Positions 52,901-60,025 of a stretch of DNA of 64,000 bases are shown here, piece after piece (positions within the stretch are counted from its first letter, which is position 1; each line of letters begins with the position of its first letter). A program made the position numbers and the translations under genes. The notes beneath the pieces are model-generated. The model did no database searches. It worked only from the letters and a program-made list of their open reading frames with translations, and was not told the DNA's origin. The stretch is from Tepidimonas fonticaldi. GTDB taxonomy: Bacteria > Pseudomonadota > Gammaproteobacteria > Burkholderiales > Burkholderiaceae_C. The stretch is from contig NZ_VJOO01000005.1 of assembly GCF_007556755.1 (NCBI RefSeq), positions 90,752 through 154,751 of the forward strand, read 5' to 3'.

Positions 52901-53531
52901 TCTGGAGCTGGGTCGCTGGGTTCTGTCGACCGCGGCGCGGCAGGCCCGCCATTGGCGCATCCCTGGGGATGGATTGACGGTGGCGGTCAACATCTCCGCC
53001 GTGCAATTCCGGCACCGGGACTTCGTGGACACCGTCCGCGACGTTTTGCAGCGCGAGGGCTTACCCGCGCAGCGCCTGGAGCTGGAGCTGACCGAGTCCA
53101 TCCCCATGGGCGAGCCCGCTGCGGCCGCCGCCATCCTGGCCCGGCTGGCCGAGCTGTCGGTGCGGGTGTCCATCGACGACTTCGGAACCGGCCATTCGTC
53201 GCTGGGCTATCTGAAAAAGCTGGGTTTCTACAAGCTCAAGATCGATCGCTCCTTCGTCACCGACATCGGGCGGGACCCGGACGACGAGGCCATCATCCGC
53301 GCCATCGTCCAGTTGGCGCAGACGCTGGGCATGCAGACCCTGGCCGAGGGGGTGGAGACATGGGAGCAGGCGCGCTTTTTGGCGCAGGCGGGCTGCGACC
53401 ATCTGCAGGGCTGGCTGGTCAGTCCGGCCGTGCCCGCCGACGCCTTCGAGGCTTTCGTCGCCGCGCACGATCCGCGCGCCTTCCTCGAACGCCTAGGGGC
53501 GCCACCGCCGGGCGACGCCGTGCCCCGCTGA
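49980..53531 (+). CDS. Periplasmic SBP-like sensor with PAS-GAF-PAS-GGDEF-EAL
   Basis: An 1183-residue signalling protein. Signal peptide (LLMLGALMLAWPAHAQ), a family-3 solute-binding domain in the periplasm (about 30-240), one membrane helix (ALAGAAALGAGLGVAVVWL, about 257-275), PAS (about 290-410), GAF (about 420-590), PAS (about 600-720), GGDEF and EAL. GGDEF is intact as MGGDEF with an RxxD inhibitory site (RSSD) five residues before it; EAL is intact (EALLRWRHP, IDDFGTGHSSLG). So it could make and break c-di-GMP in response to an amino-acid-like ligand. ATG at 49980. Separate from, and divergent to, the MASE3 gene. Confidence 0.92.
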   Translation: MDPLRSPTPWLRFLLMLGALMLAWPAHAQTLRVGLYENEPKLFTSPHGEASGIFPDLLRAMAAQEGWTLQFVRCEWSDCLAQLERGDLDLMPDMAQTDERLRRFAFHQTPALQSWSQLYRRPGLAVNTVLDVQGLRIAVLRDSVQESTLRAMLSGFGIQAELVPVASFAQAFQAVADGRADLAAVNHFFGGYQSGRYGLVITPIMWNPSKLFIAAPKGRHTAVLEAIDRRLRAWQADDRSPYFQALRRWIGPPAEAVLPDWVPKALAGAAALGAGLGVAVVWLRRRVRRAVADLQAAHHNLRATLQAIPDTLCEIDAEGRCTAVHAVSPGAEAVLGPQWVGRFVQDLLLPDTALEFLGAVRQALEAGVSHGHVLAVQTPTGPRWFELSVARKASDAGNPTALVLARDITDRRNAEMRVHHVSRLYAALGQANEAVIRAAHADRMIAGVCEAAVAVGGLALAWVGWIDRSTQTVRPQAWYGLGQEVLRHLVLPLQAQDPSQPAGPVAHAVQTGAPYWCQDYLADPRLAPWHAVAQVHGWRSLAAIPLRRGDGVEGVLVLYAQAINAFDEQTQVLLLRMARALEYGLDKLARDEERRHLVVELRRSEQRYRRITESIRDVIWTLDPQTMRFTYVSPSVERLRGYTPQEVMAQPFDAALPPDVASELRAQIQRDLSDFRAGRLRPEDVVVRELPQPRKDGSLVWTEVVVNYVEDPLTGAVEIHGVTRDISERKAAQARIEQLAHFDQLTGLPNRTQLHQLLEQHLALAQRNAHALAVVFVDLDHFKTINDSLGHEAGDQLLVQVAQRLQGVCRSSDIASRMGGDEFVVILAETDAAGATHFAQRLIEAMRAPVHVAHSEISVGLSIGVALFPDDGTEADVLLRKADAAMYQAKAAGRNDFRFFTPELQARSDRLLALSTALARAVELEQMVVHYQPLVSLRTGRVVAAEALLRWRHPELGDVSPAEFVPVAENTGRILELGRWVLSTAARQARHWRIPGDGLTVAVNISAVQFRHRDFVDTVRDVLQREGLPAQRLELELTESIPMGEPAAAAAILARLAELSVRVSIDDFGTGHSSLGYLKKLGFYKLKIDRSFVTDIGRDPDDEAIIRAIVQLAQTLGMQTLAEGVETWEQARFLAQAGCDHLQGWLVSPAVPADAFEAFVAAHDPRAFLERLGAPPPGDAVPR

Positions 53532-53587
53532 CCGTATCGCCGGGCCCCCTGCCCGCGCCCGGCGGCGTGCTGCCACAATCCGGACCA

Positions 53588-56059
53588 ATGAGCGACGAAC
53601 TGTCTTACCCTCTGCCGACCGATCCGGTCGTGCCCCACTACGACGACCCGCAGCTCACCCAGTTGCGCGTGCCGCCGCACTCGCTGGAGGCCGAGTCCAG
53701 CGTGCTGGGCGGCCTGTTGCTGGACAACGGGGCCTGGGATCGTGTGGCGGATCTGGTGACCGAAACCGACTTTTACCGCCCCGAGCACCAGCGGGTGTTC
53801 GAGTCGATCGCCGCCTTGATCAACGCCAACAAGCCGGCCGACGTCATCACGGTGTACGAGCACTTGGCCAGCCTGGGCCGCGCCGACGACGTGGGGGGGC
53901 TGGCGTACCTGAACCAGCTGGCGCAGTTCGTGCCCAGCGCCGCCAACATCCGTCGCTACGCCGAGATCGTGCGCGAGCGCGCCATCCTGCGCAAGCTGAT
54001 CGCCGCCAGCGACGACATCGCCTCGCAGGCGTTTGCGCCGCGCGGCAAGGCGGTGGCCACCATCCTGGACGAGGCCGAGCAGAAGATCCTGTCGATCGGC
54101 GAAGAAGGCAGCCGCATGAAGCAGGGCTTCCAGTCGATGGACAAGCTGGTGGTGGAGCTGCTCGACCGCGTGCAGGAGATGGCCGACAACCCCAACGACA
54201 TCACCGGGGTCCCCACCGGCTTCATCGACCTGGACCGCATGACCGCCGGGCTGCAGCCGGGCGACCTGATCGTGCTGGCGGCGCGCCCCAGTATGGGCAA
54301 GGCGCAGCCGCTGGACGCCCGCGTGCGCACGCTCACCGGCTGGAAGCGCATGGGCGAGCTGCGCGTCGGCGACGCGCTGGCCTCGGTCGACGGGCGCCCG
54401 TCGATCGTGACCGGTATCTACCCGCAGGGGCGGCGCGCGCTGTACCGCGTCACGCTGTCGGATGGGCGCAGCACCGAATGCTGCGCCGAGCACCTGTGGC
54501 AGGTGCACTGCCGCCACTGGACCGGGCCGCGCGTGCTCAGCACCGCGGAGCTCATCGTGCTGCTCGGCAAGGCGCGCTACCGCAACCGCGTCTGGATCGA
54601 GCCGCACAGCGGCGAGTTCGGCCACCAGGAGCCGCTGCCGATCGACCCGTGGGTGCTCGGGGCGCTGCTGGGCGACGGCAACCTGACCGGCCGCGGGACG
54701 GTGCGCTTTGCCACCGCGTCGGACGAGATGCTGCAGCGCCTGGCCGAACGGCTGGGCGGGGAGCTCGCGCTCAGCGCCGCTTCGGCCGTGGACCACCGCA
54801 TCGTGCGCCGCGGTGGTGCGCACACGGCCGGTCAGGCCGGCGTGCTGCCGAACCCGCTGCGCCAGGCGCTGGATGCGCTGGGGCTGACCGGCGTGTCGAG
54901 CGAGCACAAGTTCATCCCGCGTCCGTACCTCGAGGCGTCCCGCTCGGCGCGACTGGACCTGCTGCGCGGGTTGCTGGACACCGGCGGCTGGGTCGAGCGC
55001 TGGGGCAGCATCCGCTTCGCGACCGCCAGCCCCCAGCTGGCGCAGGACGTGGCCGAGCTGGTGCGCTCGCTGGGCGGCTGGTGCCGCGTGCATGTCCGCG
55101 CGACGACGTTTCGCGACGCGCAAGGGCAGGTCCACCCCGGCCGCCCGGCGCACGTGCTCAACATCGCCCACCCGCAGCCAGACCAGTTGCTGCTGCTGTC
55201 GGACAAACAGGCGCGGCTGCAACCCCAGCGGATGCGCCAGAAACGGCTCAACATCGTCGCCATCGAGCCGAGCCGCGAGGCCGAGTGCCAGTGCATCGCC
55301 GTCAGCCACCCGTCACGCCTGTACATCACCGACGGCGACATCGTCACCCACAACACCGCGTTTGCGATCAACATCGCCGAGCACGTGGCCCTCAACGAGG
55401 GGTTGCCGGTGGCGGTGTTTTCGATGGAAATGGGCGCGGCGCAGCTGGCGGTGCGGGTGGTCGGCTCCATCGGCCGCATCAACCAAGGGCATTTGCGCAC
55501 CGGCAAGCTCACACCCGACGAGTGGCCGCGCCTGACCGAAGCGATCGAAAAGCTGCGCAACATCTCGCTCTACATCGACGAGACGCCGGGCCTGACGCCG
55601 TCCGAGCTGCGAGCCAACGCGCGCCGGCTGGCGCGCCAGTGCGGCAAGCTCGGATTGATCGTGGTGGACTATCTGCAGCTCATGAGCGGCACCAACAGCG
55701 ACGGCGAAAACCGCGCGACCGAGCTGGGTGAAATCTCGCGCGGCCTGAAGATGTTGGCCAAGGAACTGCAGTGCCCGGTGATCGCGCTGTCGCAGCTCAA
55801 CCGCGGGGTCGAGCAGCGCACCGACAAGCGGCCGATGATGTCCGATTTGCGCGAATCGGGTGCGATCGAGCAGGACGCGGATATCATCATGTTCATCTAC
55901 CGCGACGAGTACTACACCAAGGACCAGTGCAAGGAACCGGGCGTGGCCGAGATCATCATCGGCAAGCAGCGCAACGGCCCCACGGGCACCGTCAAGCTGG
56001 CGTTCCTCAACGCGCTGACCCGCTTTGAGAACCTGGCGGGTTACGACAGCGGTTACTGA
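53588..56059 (+). CDS. dnaB: Replicative DNA helicase DnaB with an intein in its Walker A motif
   Basis: A precursor of 823 residues that would yield a 472-residue helicase after splicing. N-extein residues 1-238: N-terminal primase-interaction domain and the start of the RecA-like core (TGLQPGDLIVLAARPSMGK). C-extein 590-823: TAFAINIAEHVA and the Walker B region IVVDYLQLM. The break falls between GK and T of the P-loop, so the unspliced protein cannot bind ATP. Intein residues 239-589 are described separately. Length without the intein matches DnaB of relatives. ATG at 53588; stop TGA at 56057. Confidence 0.96.
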   Translation: MSDELSYPLPTDPVVPHYDDPQLTQLRVPPHSLEAESSVLGGLLLDNGAWDRVADLVTETDFYRPEHQRVFESIAALINANKPADVITVYEHLASLGRADDVGGLAYLNQLAQFVPSAANIRRYAEIVRERAILRKLIAASDDIASQAFAPRGKAVATILDEAEQKILSIGEEGSRMKQGFQSMDKLVVELLDRVQEMADNPNDITGVPTGFIDLDRMTAGLQPGDLIVLAARPSMGKAQPLDARVRTLTGWKRMGELRVGDALASVDGRPSIVTGIYPQGRRALYRVTLSDGRSTECCAEHLWQVHCRHWTGPRVLSTAELIVLLGKARYRNRVWIEPHSGEFGHQEPLPIDPWVLGALLGDGNLTGRGTVRFATASDEMLQRLAERLGGELALSAASAVDHRIVRRGGAHTAGQAGVLPNPLRQALDALGLTGVSSEHKFIPRPYLEASRSARLDLLRGLLDTGGWVERWGSIRFATASPQLAQDVAELVRSLGGWCRVHVRATTFRDAQGQVHPGRPAHVLNIAHPQPDQLLLLSDKQARLQPQRMRQKRLNIVAIEPSREAECQCIAVSHPSRLYITDGDIVTHNTAFAINIAEHVALNEGLPVAVFSMEMGAAQLAVRVVGSIGRINQGHLRTGKLTPDEWPRLTEAIEKLRNISLYIDETPGLTPSELRANARRLARQCGKLGLIVVDYLQLMSGTNSDGENRATELGEISRGLKMLAKELQCPVIALSQLNRGVEQRTDKRPMMSDLRESGAIEQDADIIMFIYRDEYYTKDQCKEPGVAEIIIGKQRNGPTGTVKLAFLNALTRFENLAGYDSGY
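54302..55354 (+). mobile_element. Class-3-like LAGLIDADG intein in DnaB
   Basis: A 351-codon insertion, in frame. It begins with Ala (AQPLDARVRTLTGW) and ends IVTHN, followed by Thr as the +1 residue of the C-extein. Key residues for a class 3 intein are present: Trp66 in block B (EHLWQV, with His64), Cys331 in block F (CQCIAV) and Thr349 next to the final His-Asn. With Ala1, the first acyl shift would be made by Cys331 instead of residue 1. Two LAGLIDADG motifs, VLGALLGDGN (about 118-127) and LLRGLLDTGG (about 220-229), keep their acids, so homing nuclease activity is plausible. Confidence 0.93.
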
Positions 56060-57524
56060 GGCGGTTGACAACGAAAGGATCGACGCGATGCAGCAGACGT
56101 TCCACCCCCTGAGTGAACTGTTCCGGCAGCTTGGCCTGCCCGACGATGCGGCCTCGATCGAGGCTTTCGTGCAGACGCACGCACCGTTGCCGGCTGGCGT
56201 CGCGCTGGCCGATGCGCCTTGGTGGACCCCGGCGCAGGCACGGTTTCTGCGTGAGGCGGTGTGCGAGGACGCCGACTGGGCCGGGGTGGTCGAGCAGCTC
56301 GACGCTGCCTTGCGCCGCGGCTGAGGCGTCAGCCGCGGTGCCGGCGGGCGGGGGGCGGGGGGCGGGTGTGGGCGCTTCACGGCCGTACCAGCGCAGGGTC
56401 AGCTGACCCTTGCCGGCGTCCTTGGCGCGGTACATCAGCCAGTCGGCCTGCGCCAGCAGGTCCGCCACGGCGTGGTGACCGCGGAACATCAGCACCCCGA
56501 CGCTGGCGGACGGCGTGATCGCCGGGCGGTCGTGCAGTGGGGTGCCCAGCGTGCGCACGAGTGTACGCGCCACCCGTTGCGCTACCCGGCGCGCCGCAGC
56601 GGCGTTCTCGCCCAGGTCAGGCAGCAAGGCGACAAACTCGTCGCCGGCCAACCGCCCCAGGGGGTCCGTCTCGCGCACGCTGGCGCGCAAACGCTGCGCC
56701 ACCACGGTCAGCACCTGGTCGCCGACGCCGTGGCCGTGGTGATCGTTGACCCGTTTGAAATCGTCCAGGTCGATGAACAGCAGTGCGCACCACGACGGCT
56801 CGCGTGCCTGGCGCAGCAGTGTTTGCTCGATGCGGTCCAGCAGCAGCCGGCGGTTGGGCAGCCCGGTCAACGCGTCGTAGAACGCCAGCTCGCTCAGCTC
56901 GGCCTCGCGCAGGGTCCCCGGTGGCAGCAGGTCGCGCTGGTTGCGGCCGACGATGGCGTCCGGCGGCACCAGCAGCAACTCCGGCCGGGGAGCGTGCACG
57001 TGGTGGAAGGTGCCCTCGCGGTCGACTTCGAACATCAGGTCCGGCAGGGCGCGCAGCGTCGCCGTCAGATCCGCCCGCACCTCGCGCAAGGTTTGTTCGG
57101 TGCGCTTGCGCGCGGTGATGTCCATCGCCACGCCCATGTAGCCGGCGAAACATCCATGGTCGTCGCAGCGTGGCATGCCGCTGATGGCAAACCACCGCAA
57201 CGACTCACCGGGGCGGTGCCAGCCGAGTTCCAGCCCCGCAAACGGCCGCTGTGAGCACAGCACCCGCCGGTGGCGGCGCCACTGACCAAGGCCTGGCTCG
57301 AACAAGGGACTGTCCCACGGCGCCACGCCCAGCGCCCGCTCCAGGCCGGACGGCAACGGCTGGCCGTCGATTCGTGCCATGCGCACGAGGCGCAACTGCG
57401 CGTCCATTGTCCAGACCCAGTCGGCGGCCAGCGCCAGCAGCGCCTCGGGTGGCGCCGGCCAAGGCCACGCCGCACCTGCCGTCTCGGAAGTCGGTGAAGC
57501 TGGCAGTAGCGGTTGACGGTGCAT
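56007..57524 (-). CDS. PAS-GGDEF diguanylate cyclase with abnormal C-terminus
   Basis: A 505-residue frame. PAS-like region (about 25-140), a shortened second PAS (about 145-205), then GGDEF (about 210-385): LAFYDALTGLPNRRLLLDR opens the domain, the I-site is RETD and the active motif is AGDEF, with Ala in the first place. After LTLRWYGREAP the frame runs on about 115 residues through the antisense of the DUF2789 gene and into the end of dnaB, which has no family match. The original stop codon seems lost. PAS 2 also looks internally shortened. Function as a cyclase is possible since AGDEF proteins can be active. Confidence 0.75.
   Translation of the reverse strand: MHRQPLLPASPTSETAGAAWPWPAPPEALLALAADWVWTMDAQLRLVRMARIDGQPLPSGLERALGVAPWDSPLFEPGLGQWRRHRRVLCSQRPFAGLELGWHRPGESLRWFAISGMPRCDDHGCFAGYMGVAMDITARKRTEQTLREVRADLTATLRALPDLMFEVDREGTFHHVHAPRPELLLVPPDAIVGRNQRDLLPPGTLREAELSELAFYDALTGLPNRRLLLDRIEQTLLRQAREPSWCALLFIDLDDFKRVNDHHGHGVGDQVLTVVAQRLRASVRETDPLGRLAGDEFVALLPDLGENAAAARRVAQRVARTLVRTLGTPLHDRPAITPSASVGVLMFRGHHAVADLLAQADWLMYRAKDAGKGQLTLRWYGREAPTPAPRPPPAGTAADASAAAQGSVELLDHPGPVGVLAHRLTQKPCLRRGPPRRIGQRDASRQRCVRLHESLDRGRIVGQAKLPEQFTQGVERLLHRVDPFVVNRLSNRCRNPPGSQSGSAR
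56088..56324 (+). CDS. DUF2789 family small protein
   Basis: A 78-residue protein with DUF2789 features: HPLSELFRQLGLPDDAASIEAF, THAPLP, LADAPWWTPAQARFLREAVCEDADWAGVVEQLD. The Ser-Glu-Leu-Phe and FLREA...DADWA patterns are conserved in gammaproteobacterial and betaproteobacterial members. Function unknown. ATG at 56088 has AAAGGA nine bases upstream. It follows dnaB by 28 bases and lies opposite the C-terminal run-on of the GGDEF gene. Confidence 0.85.
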   Translation: MQQTFHPLSELFRQLGLPDDAASIEAFVQTHAPLPAGVALADAPWWTPAQARFLREAVCEDADWAGVVEQLDAALRRG

Positions 57525-57686
57525 GAGGGCAGCAGGTCAAATCCGATAAAAAAGCTATGCTATAAATTCGGGTTGACCTTGGCCATCCCCCATTTTGGGG
57601 ATGGTGTCGCTCAGGCTGTTGCCGGCGTGACGTTGACCATGTGGTCGGCCAGTTTGCAGCGCATCGGCCAGCGCCAGGCGCGTGCA

Positions 57687-57773
57687 TAGGCGCGGGTGGC
57701 CGTGCTTCTGCGCATACAGCGGCGGGCCGCCCAGCCAGCCGGAGAGAAACTCGAACAGATTCTGGCGTGCGTC
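57687..57773 (-). pseudogene. Fragment of a group II truncated haemoglobin
   Basis: On the minus strand about 29 codons read DARQNLFEFLSGWLGGPPLY and then AQKHGHPRL, the well-known C-terminal half of group II truncated haemoglobins (the LSGWLGGPxLY and GHPxLRxRH stretch). Before it, sequence switches to the EAL-protein fragment; after HPRL the family match is lost (no RMRHxPF). So both ends are missing. It is not a working gene. Confidence rests on motif recognition; a protein search would settle it. Confidence 0.75.
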
Positions 57774-57778
57774 GCCCC

Positions 57779-57865
57779 GCTGTGCCGGGTGACGCTTTGG
57801 AGGCCTTTGTCGCCACGCACGATCCGCGCGCTTTTCTCGAACGTCTGGGGGTGCCACCGTCAGGC
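57779..57865 (+). pseudogene. C-terminal fragment of a GGDEF-EAL gene
   Basis: 29 codons read AVPGDALEAFVATHDPRAFL and then ERLGVPPSG. This matches the C-terminus of the intact gene at 49980-53531 (AVPADAFEAFVAAHDPRAFL, then ERLGAPPPG). By eye about 80 percent of bases agree over 87 bases, so it is a diverged paralogue relic and not a recent copy. It abuts the truncated-haemoglobin fragment within six bases. Confidence 0.8.
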
Positions 57866-57921
57866 AGCTATGATGTCCAGTGGCGCATCGCCCCCTGTTT
57901 TGATTTATCGGAGACCCCGTC

Positions 57922-59106
57922 ATGACCCGTGAAGTTGTCGTCGTCAGCGCCGTGCGCACCGCCATCGGCACCTTTGGCGGCAGCCTGAAAGACGTGCCCC
58001 CCACCGAGCTGGGGGCCATCGTGGTGCGCGAGGCCTTGGCCCGTGCCCAGACGCCGGGGCAGGACGTCGGCCATGTGGTCTTTGGTCACGTCGTCAACAC
58101 CGAGCCGAAGGACATGTATCTGTCCCGTGTGGCAGCCCTCCAGGGCGGCTGTGCCGAGGGCACGCCCGCGTTCAACGTCAACCGCCTGTGCGGCTCGGGT
58201 CTGCAGGCCATCGTGTCGGCGGCGCAGTCGATTCTGCTGGGTGACTGCGACATCGCCATCGGCGGTGGCGCCGAAAACATGAGCCGTGCCCCCTTTGCCA
58301 GCCTGAACACGCGCTGGGGTGCCCGCATGGGGGACACCAAACTGGTGGACATGATGGTGGGTGCGTTGCACGATCCTTTCCACAACATCCACATGGGCGT
58401 GACGGCGGAGAACATTGCCGCCAAATGGGGCATCACCCGCGAGGACCAGGACCGTCTGGCGCTGGAAAGCCACCAACGCGCCCAGCGGGCGACCGAGGCG
58501 GGTTACTTCAAGGACCAGATCATCCCCGTGACGATCAAGACCCGCAAGGGCGAAGTAGCCTATGCGACCGACGAGCACTTCCGTCCCAACGCAACGATGG
58601 AAGAACTGGCCAAGCTCAAGCCCGTTTTCCTGAAAGAAAACGGCACGGTGACGGCCGGCAACGCTTCCGGCATCAACGATGCGGCGGCGGCCGTGCTGCT
58701 GATGGACGCCCGCACGGCGCAGGCCCGCGGCCTGAAGCCCATGGCGCGGCTGGTGACCTATGCGCACGCCGGGGTGGACCCCAAATATATGGGTATTGGC
58801 CCGGTGCCGGCGTCGCGCCTGGCGCTGCAAAAGGCGGGCCTGAGCGTCAACGATCTGGACGTCATCGAGGCCAACGAGGCCTTTGCCGCTCAGGCCTGTG
58901 CCGTCACGCGCGACCTGGGGCTGGATCCGGCCAAGGTCAATCCCAACGGTTCCGGCATCTCGCTGGGTCACCCGATCGGGGCGACCGGTGCGCTCATCAC
59001 CGTCAAGGCCTTGCACGAACTGCAGCGCATCAACGGCCGCTATGCCCTCGTGACCATGTGCATCGGCGGCGGACAAGGCATCGCCGCGATTTTCGAGCGG
59101 GTCTGA
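57922..59106 (+). CDS. bktB: Beta-ketothiolase (BktB-like acetyl-CoA acetyltransferase)
   Basis: A 394-residue thiolase. Catalytic Cys in NRLCGSGLQAIVSAAQ, His in GHPIGATGALI and second Cys in CIGGGQGIAAIFERV. The whole sequence, from MTREVVVVSAVRTAIGTFGG on, is very like BktB of Cupriavidus, which makes C4 and C5 3-ketoacyl-CoA for polyhydroxyalkanoate synthesis; this is recalled similarity and not a search. GGAG lies ten bases before ATG at 57922. It fits with phaR and the hydroxybutyrate dehydrogenase elsewhere. Confidence 0.92.
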   Translation: MTREVVVVSAVRTAIGTFGGSLKDVPPTELGAIVVREALARAQTPGQDVGHVVFGHVVNTEPKDMYLSRVAALQGGCAEGTPAFNVNRLCGSGLQAIVSAAQSILLGDCDIAIGGGAENMSRAPFASLNTRWGARMGDTKLVDMMVGALHDPFHNIHMGVTAENIAAKWGITREDQDRLALESHQRAQRATEAGYFKDQIIPVTIKTRKGEVAYATDEHFRPNATMEELAKLKPVFLKENGTVTAGNASGINDAAAAVLLMDARTAQARGLKPMARLVTYAHAGVDPKYMGIGPVPASRLALQKAGLSVNDLDVIEANEAFAAQACAVTRDLGLDPAKVNPNGSGISLGHPIGATGALITVKALHELQRINGRYALVTMCIGGGQGIAAIFERV

Positions 59107-59136
59107 CGCTGCGCCCACCGGTGGCGATCCCGGGCG

Positions 59137-59271
59137 TCAGTCGAGTTCGTACACCGACACCCGAGACGCCATCGCGATCGCGTTGAGGCGGCACACGTCA
59201 CGGGCCGAGGTGGCGCGGTTGAGCGCGCCCCCTTTGCCGGTGAGCTTGCGGATCCAGGCTTTGAGGCTCAT
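59137..59271 (-). CDS. Possible 44-residue protein next to lexA-like gene
   Basis: A short frame, MSLKAWIRKLTGKGGALNRA then TSARDVCRLNAIAMASRVSV and YELD, about 30 bases downstream of the lexA-like gene on the same strand. ACGGAG lies ten bases before its ATG. Basic N-terminus, no signal or membrane helix. I do not recognise the family. Support is codon-like pattern, position and ribosome site; a chance frame is not excluded. Confidence 0.45.
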   Translation of the reverse strand: MSLKAWIRKLTGKGGALNRATSARDVCRLNAIAMASRVSVYELD

Positions 59272-59300
59272 GTCGCATCGTCTCCGTCTGGGGTAGTGGG

Positions 59301-59879
59301 TCAGTCGTGGCGCCGGAACACTCCGACCACCACCCCCAGCACCTCGAGCGACTGGTGCGCGATGATGTCGGGGTAGTCGGGGTTGGCGGGCTTGAGCACC
59401 CAGCCCGCGGCGCCCTTGAGCGGGTACAGGTGCTTGACGGTCAGCTCGTTGTCCACCACCGCCACCACGATGTCGCCGGGCTTTGTGGGGCGGTTGCGCT
59501 CGACCACCAGCATGTCGCCGTCGAGCATGCCCGCGTCCTTCATGGAGTCGCCCCGGACGCGGCAGAACACCGTGCGCTCCGGGTGGCGAATCAGATAGTC
59601 CTCCACCCCCACGCTCTCCAGGCCGGCGGATTGGTCTTCCGGCTGTGGCAGCCCGGCCCGCACTTGGCCCAGCACCGGCAACGCAAAAAACTGGCGTGTC
59701 GGGGCGATGCGGCCATCCACCCGCTCCAGGTAGCCGGCGTCCACCAGCCGGCCGATCACCTTGAACACGCCGCCCGACGACGACAGCCCGAGCACGTCGG
59801 CCAGCCGCGCCATGGAGGGGAAGGCCTTGTGCGCCTTCCAGTACACCCGCAGGGCGTTGAGGTGTTGATCGTCCGACAT
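59301..59879 (-). CDS. LexA-like SOS repressor
   Basis: A 192-residue LexA/S24-type protein. N-terminal winged helix (SMARLADVLGLSSSGGVFKVI), then LPVLGQVRAGLPQPED with the Ala-Gly cleavage site, catalytic Ser in RGDSMKDAGMLDGD and Lys in VDNELTVKHLYP. It would self-cleave when RecA is active, or act as a related repressor. The N-domain is not a close match to classical LexA, so this may be a second, LexA2-like copy. ATG at 59879; the earlier ATG at 60473 lies inside the divergent Rieske gene. Upstream operator-like repeats are listed. Confidence 0.85.
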   Translation of the reverse strand: MSDDQHLNALRVYWKAHKAFPSMARLADVLGLSSSGGVFKVIGRLVDAGYLERVDGRIAPTRQFFALPVLGQVRAGLPQPEDQSAGLESVGVEDYLIRHPERTVFCRVRGDSMKDAGMLDGDMLVVERNRPTKPGDIVVAVVDNELTVKHLYPLKGAAGWVLKPANPDYPDIIAHQSLEVLGVVVGVFRRHD

Positions 59880-59896
59880 GGCAAGAACCGATACTC

Positions 59897-59928
59897 GAGT
59901 GAATGAATGTTCACCATTGTGAGTGAAT
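59897..59928. promoter_or_regulatory. Operator-like repeats between lexA-like gene and Rieske gene
   Basis: Two GAGTGAAT direct repeats (59897-59904 and 59921-59928), 24 bases apart. The first is part of an inverted repeat, GTGAA-six bases-TTCAC (59899-59914). They lie 18-50 bases upstream of the lexA-like start. No CTGT-N8-ACAG box is seen, so the site may be specific to this repressor. Confidence 0.5.
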
Positions 59929-60025
59929 CGTGGGTGGCTGTCAACGGCGCGCGCCATCGGCCATGGACAGCGCGGGAGGAGCGCGCTATATCTGCCACGT
60001 CGCGTGTGCAGGAGGCGCATTGCCC

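Larger units (their letters stand above)
57525..57921. other. Intergenic region with gene fragments
   Basis: A 397-base gap between the GGDEF gene and bktB. It holds an AT-rich segment (57540-57570), an 8-bp inverted repeat CCATCCCC/GGGGATGG at 57583-57604, and two gene fragments listed separately. No complete gene is seen. Confidence 0.7.
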
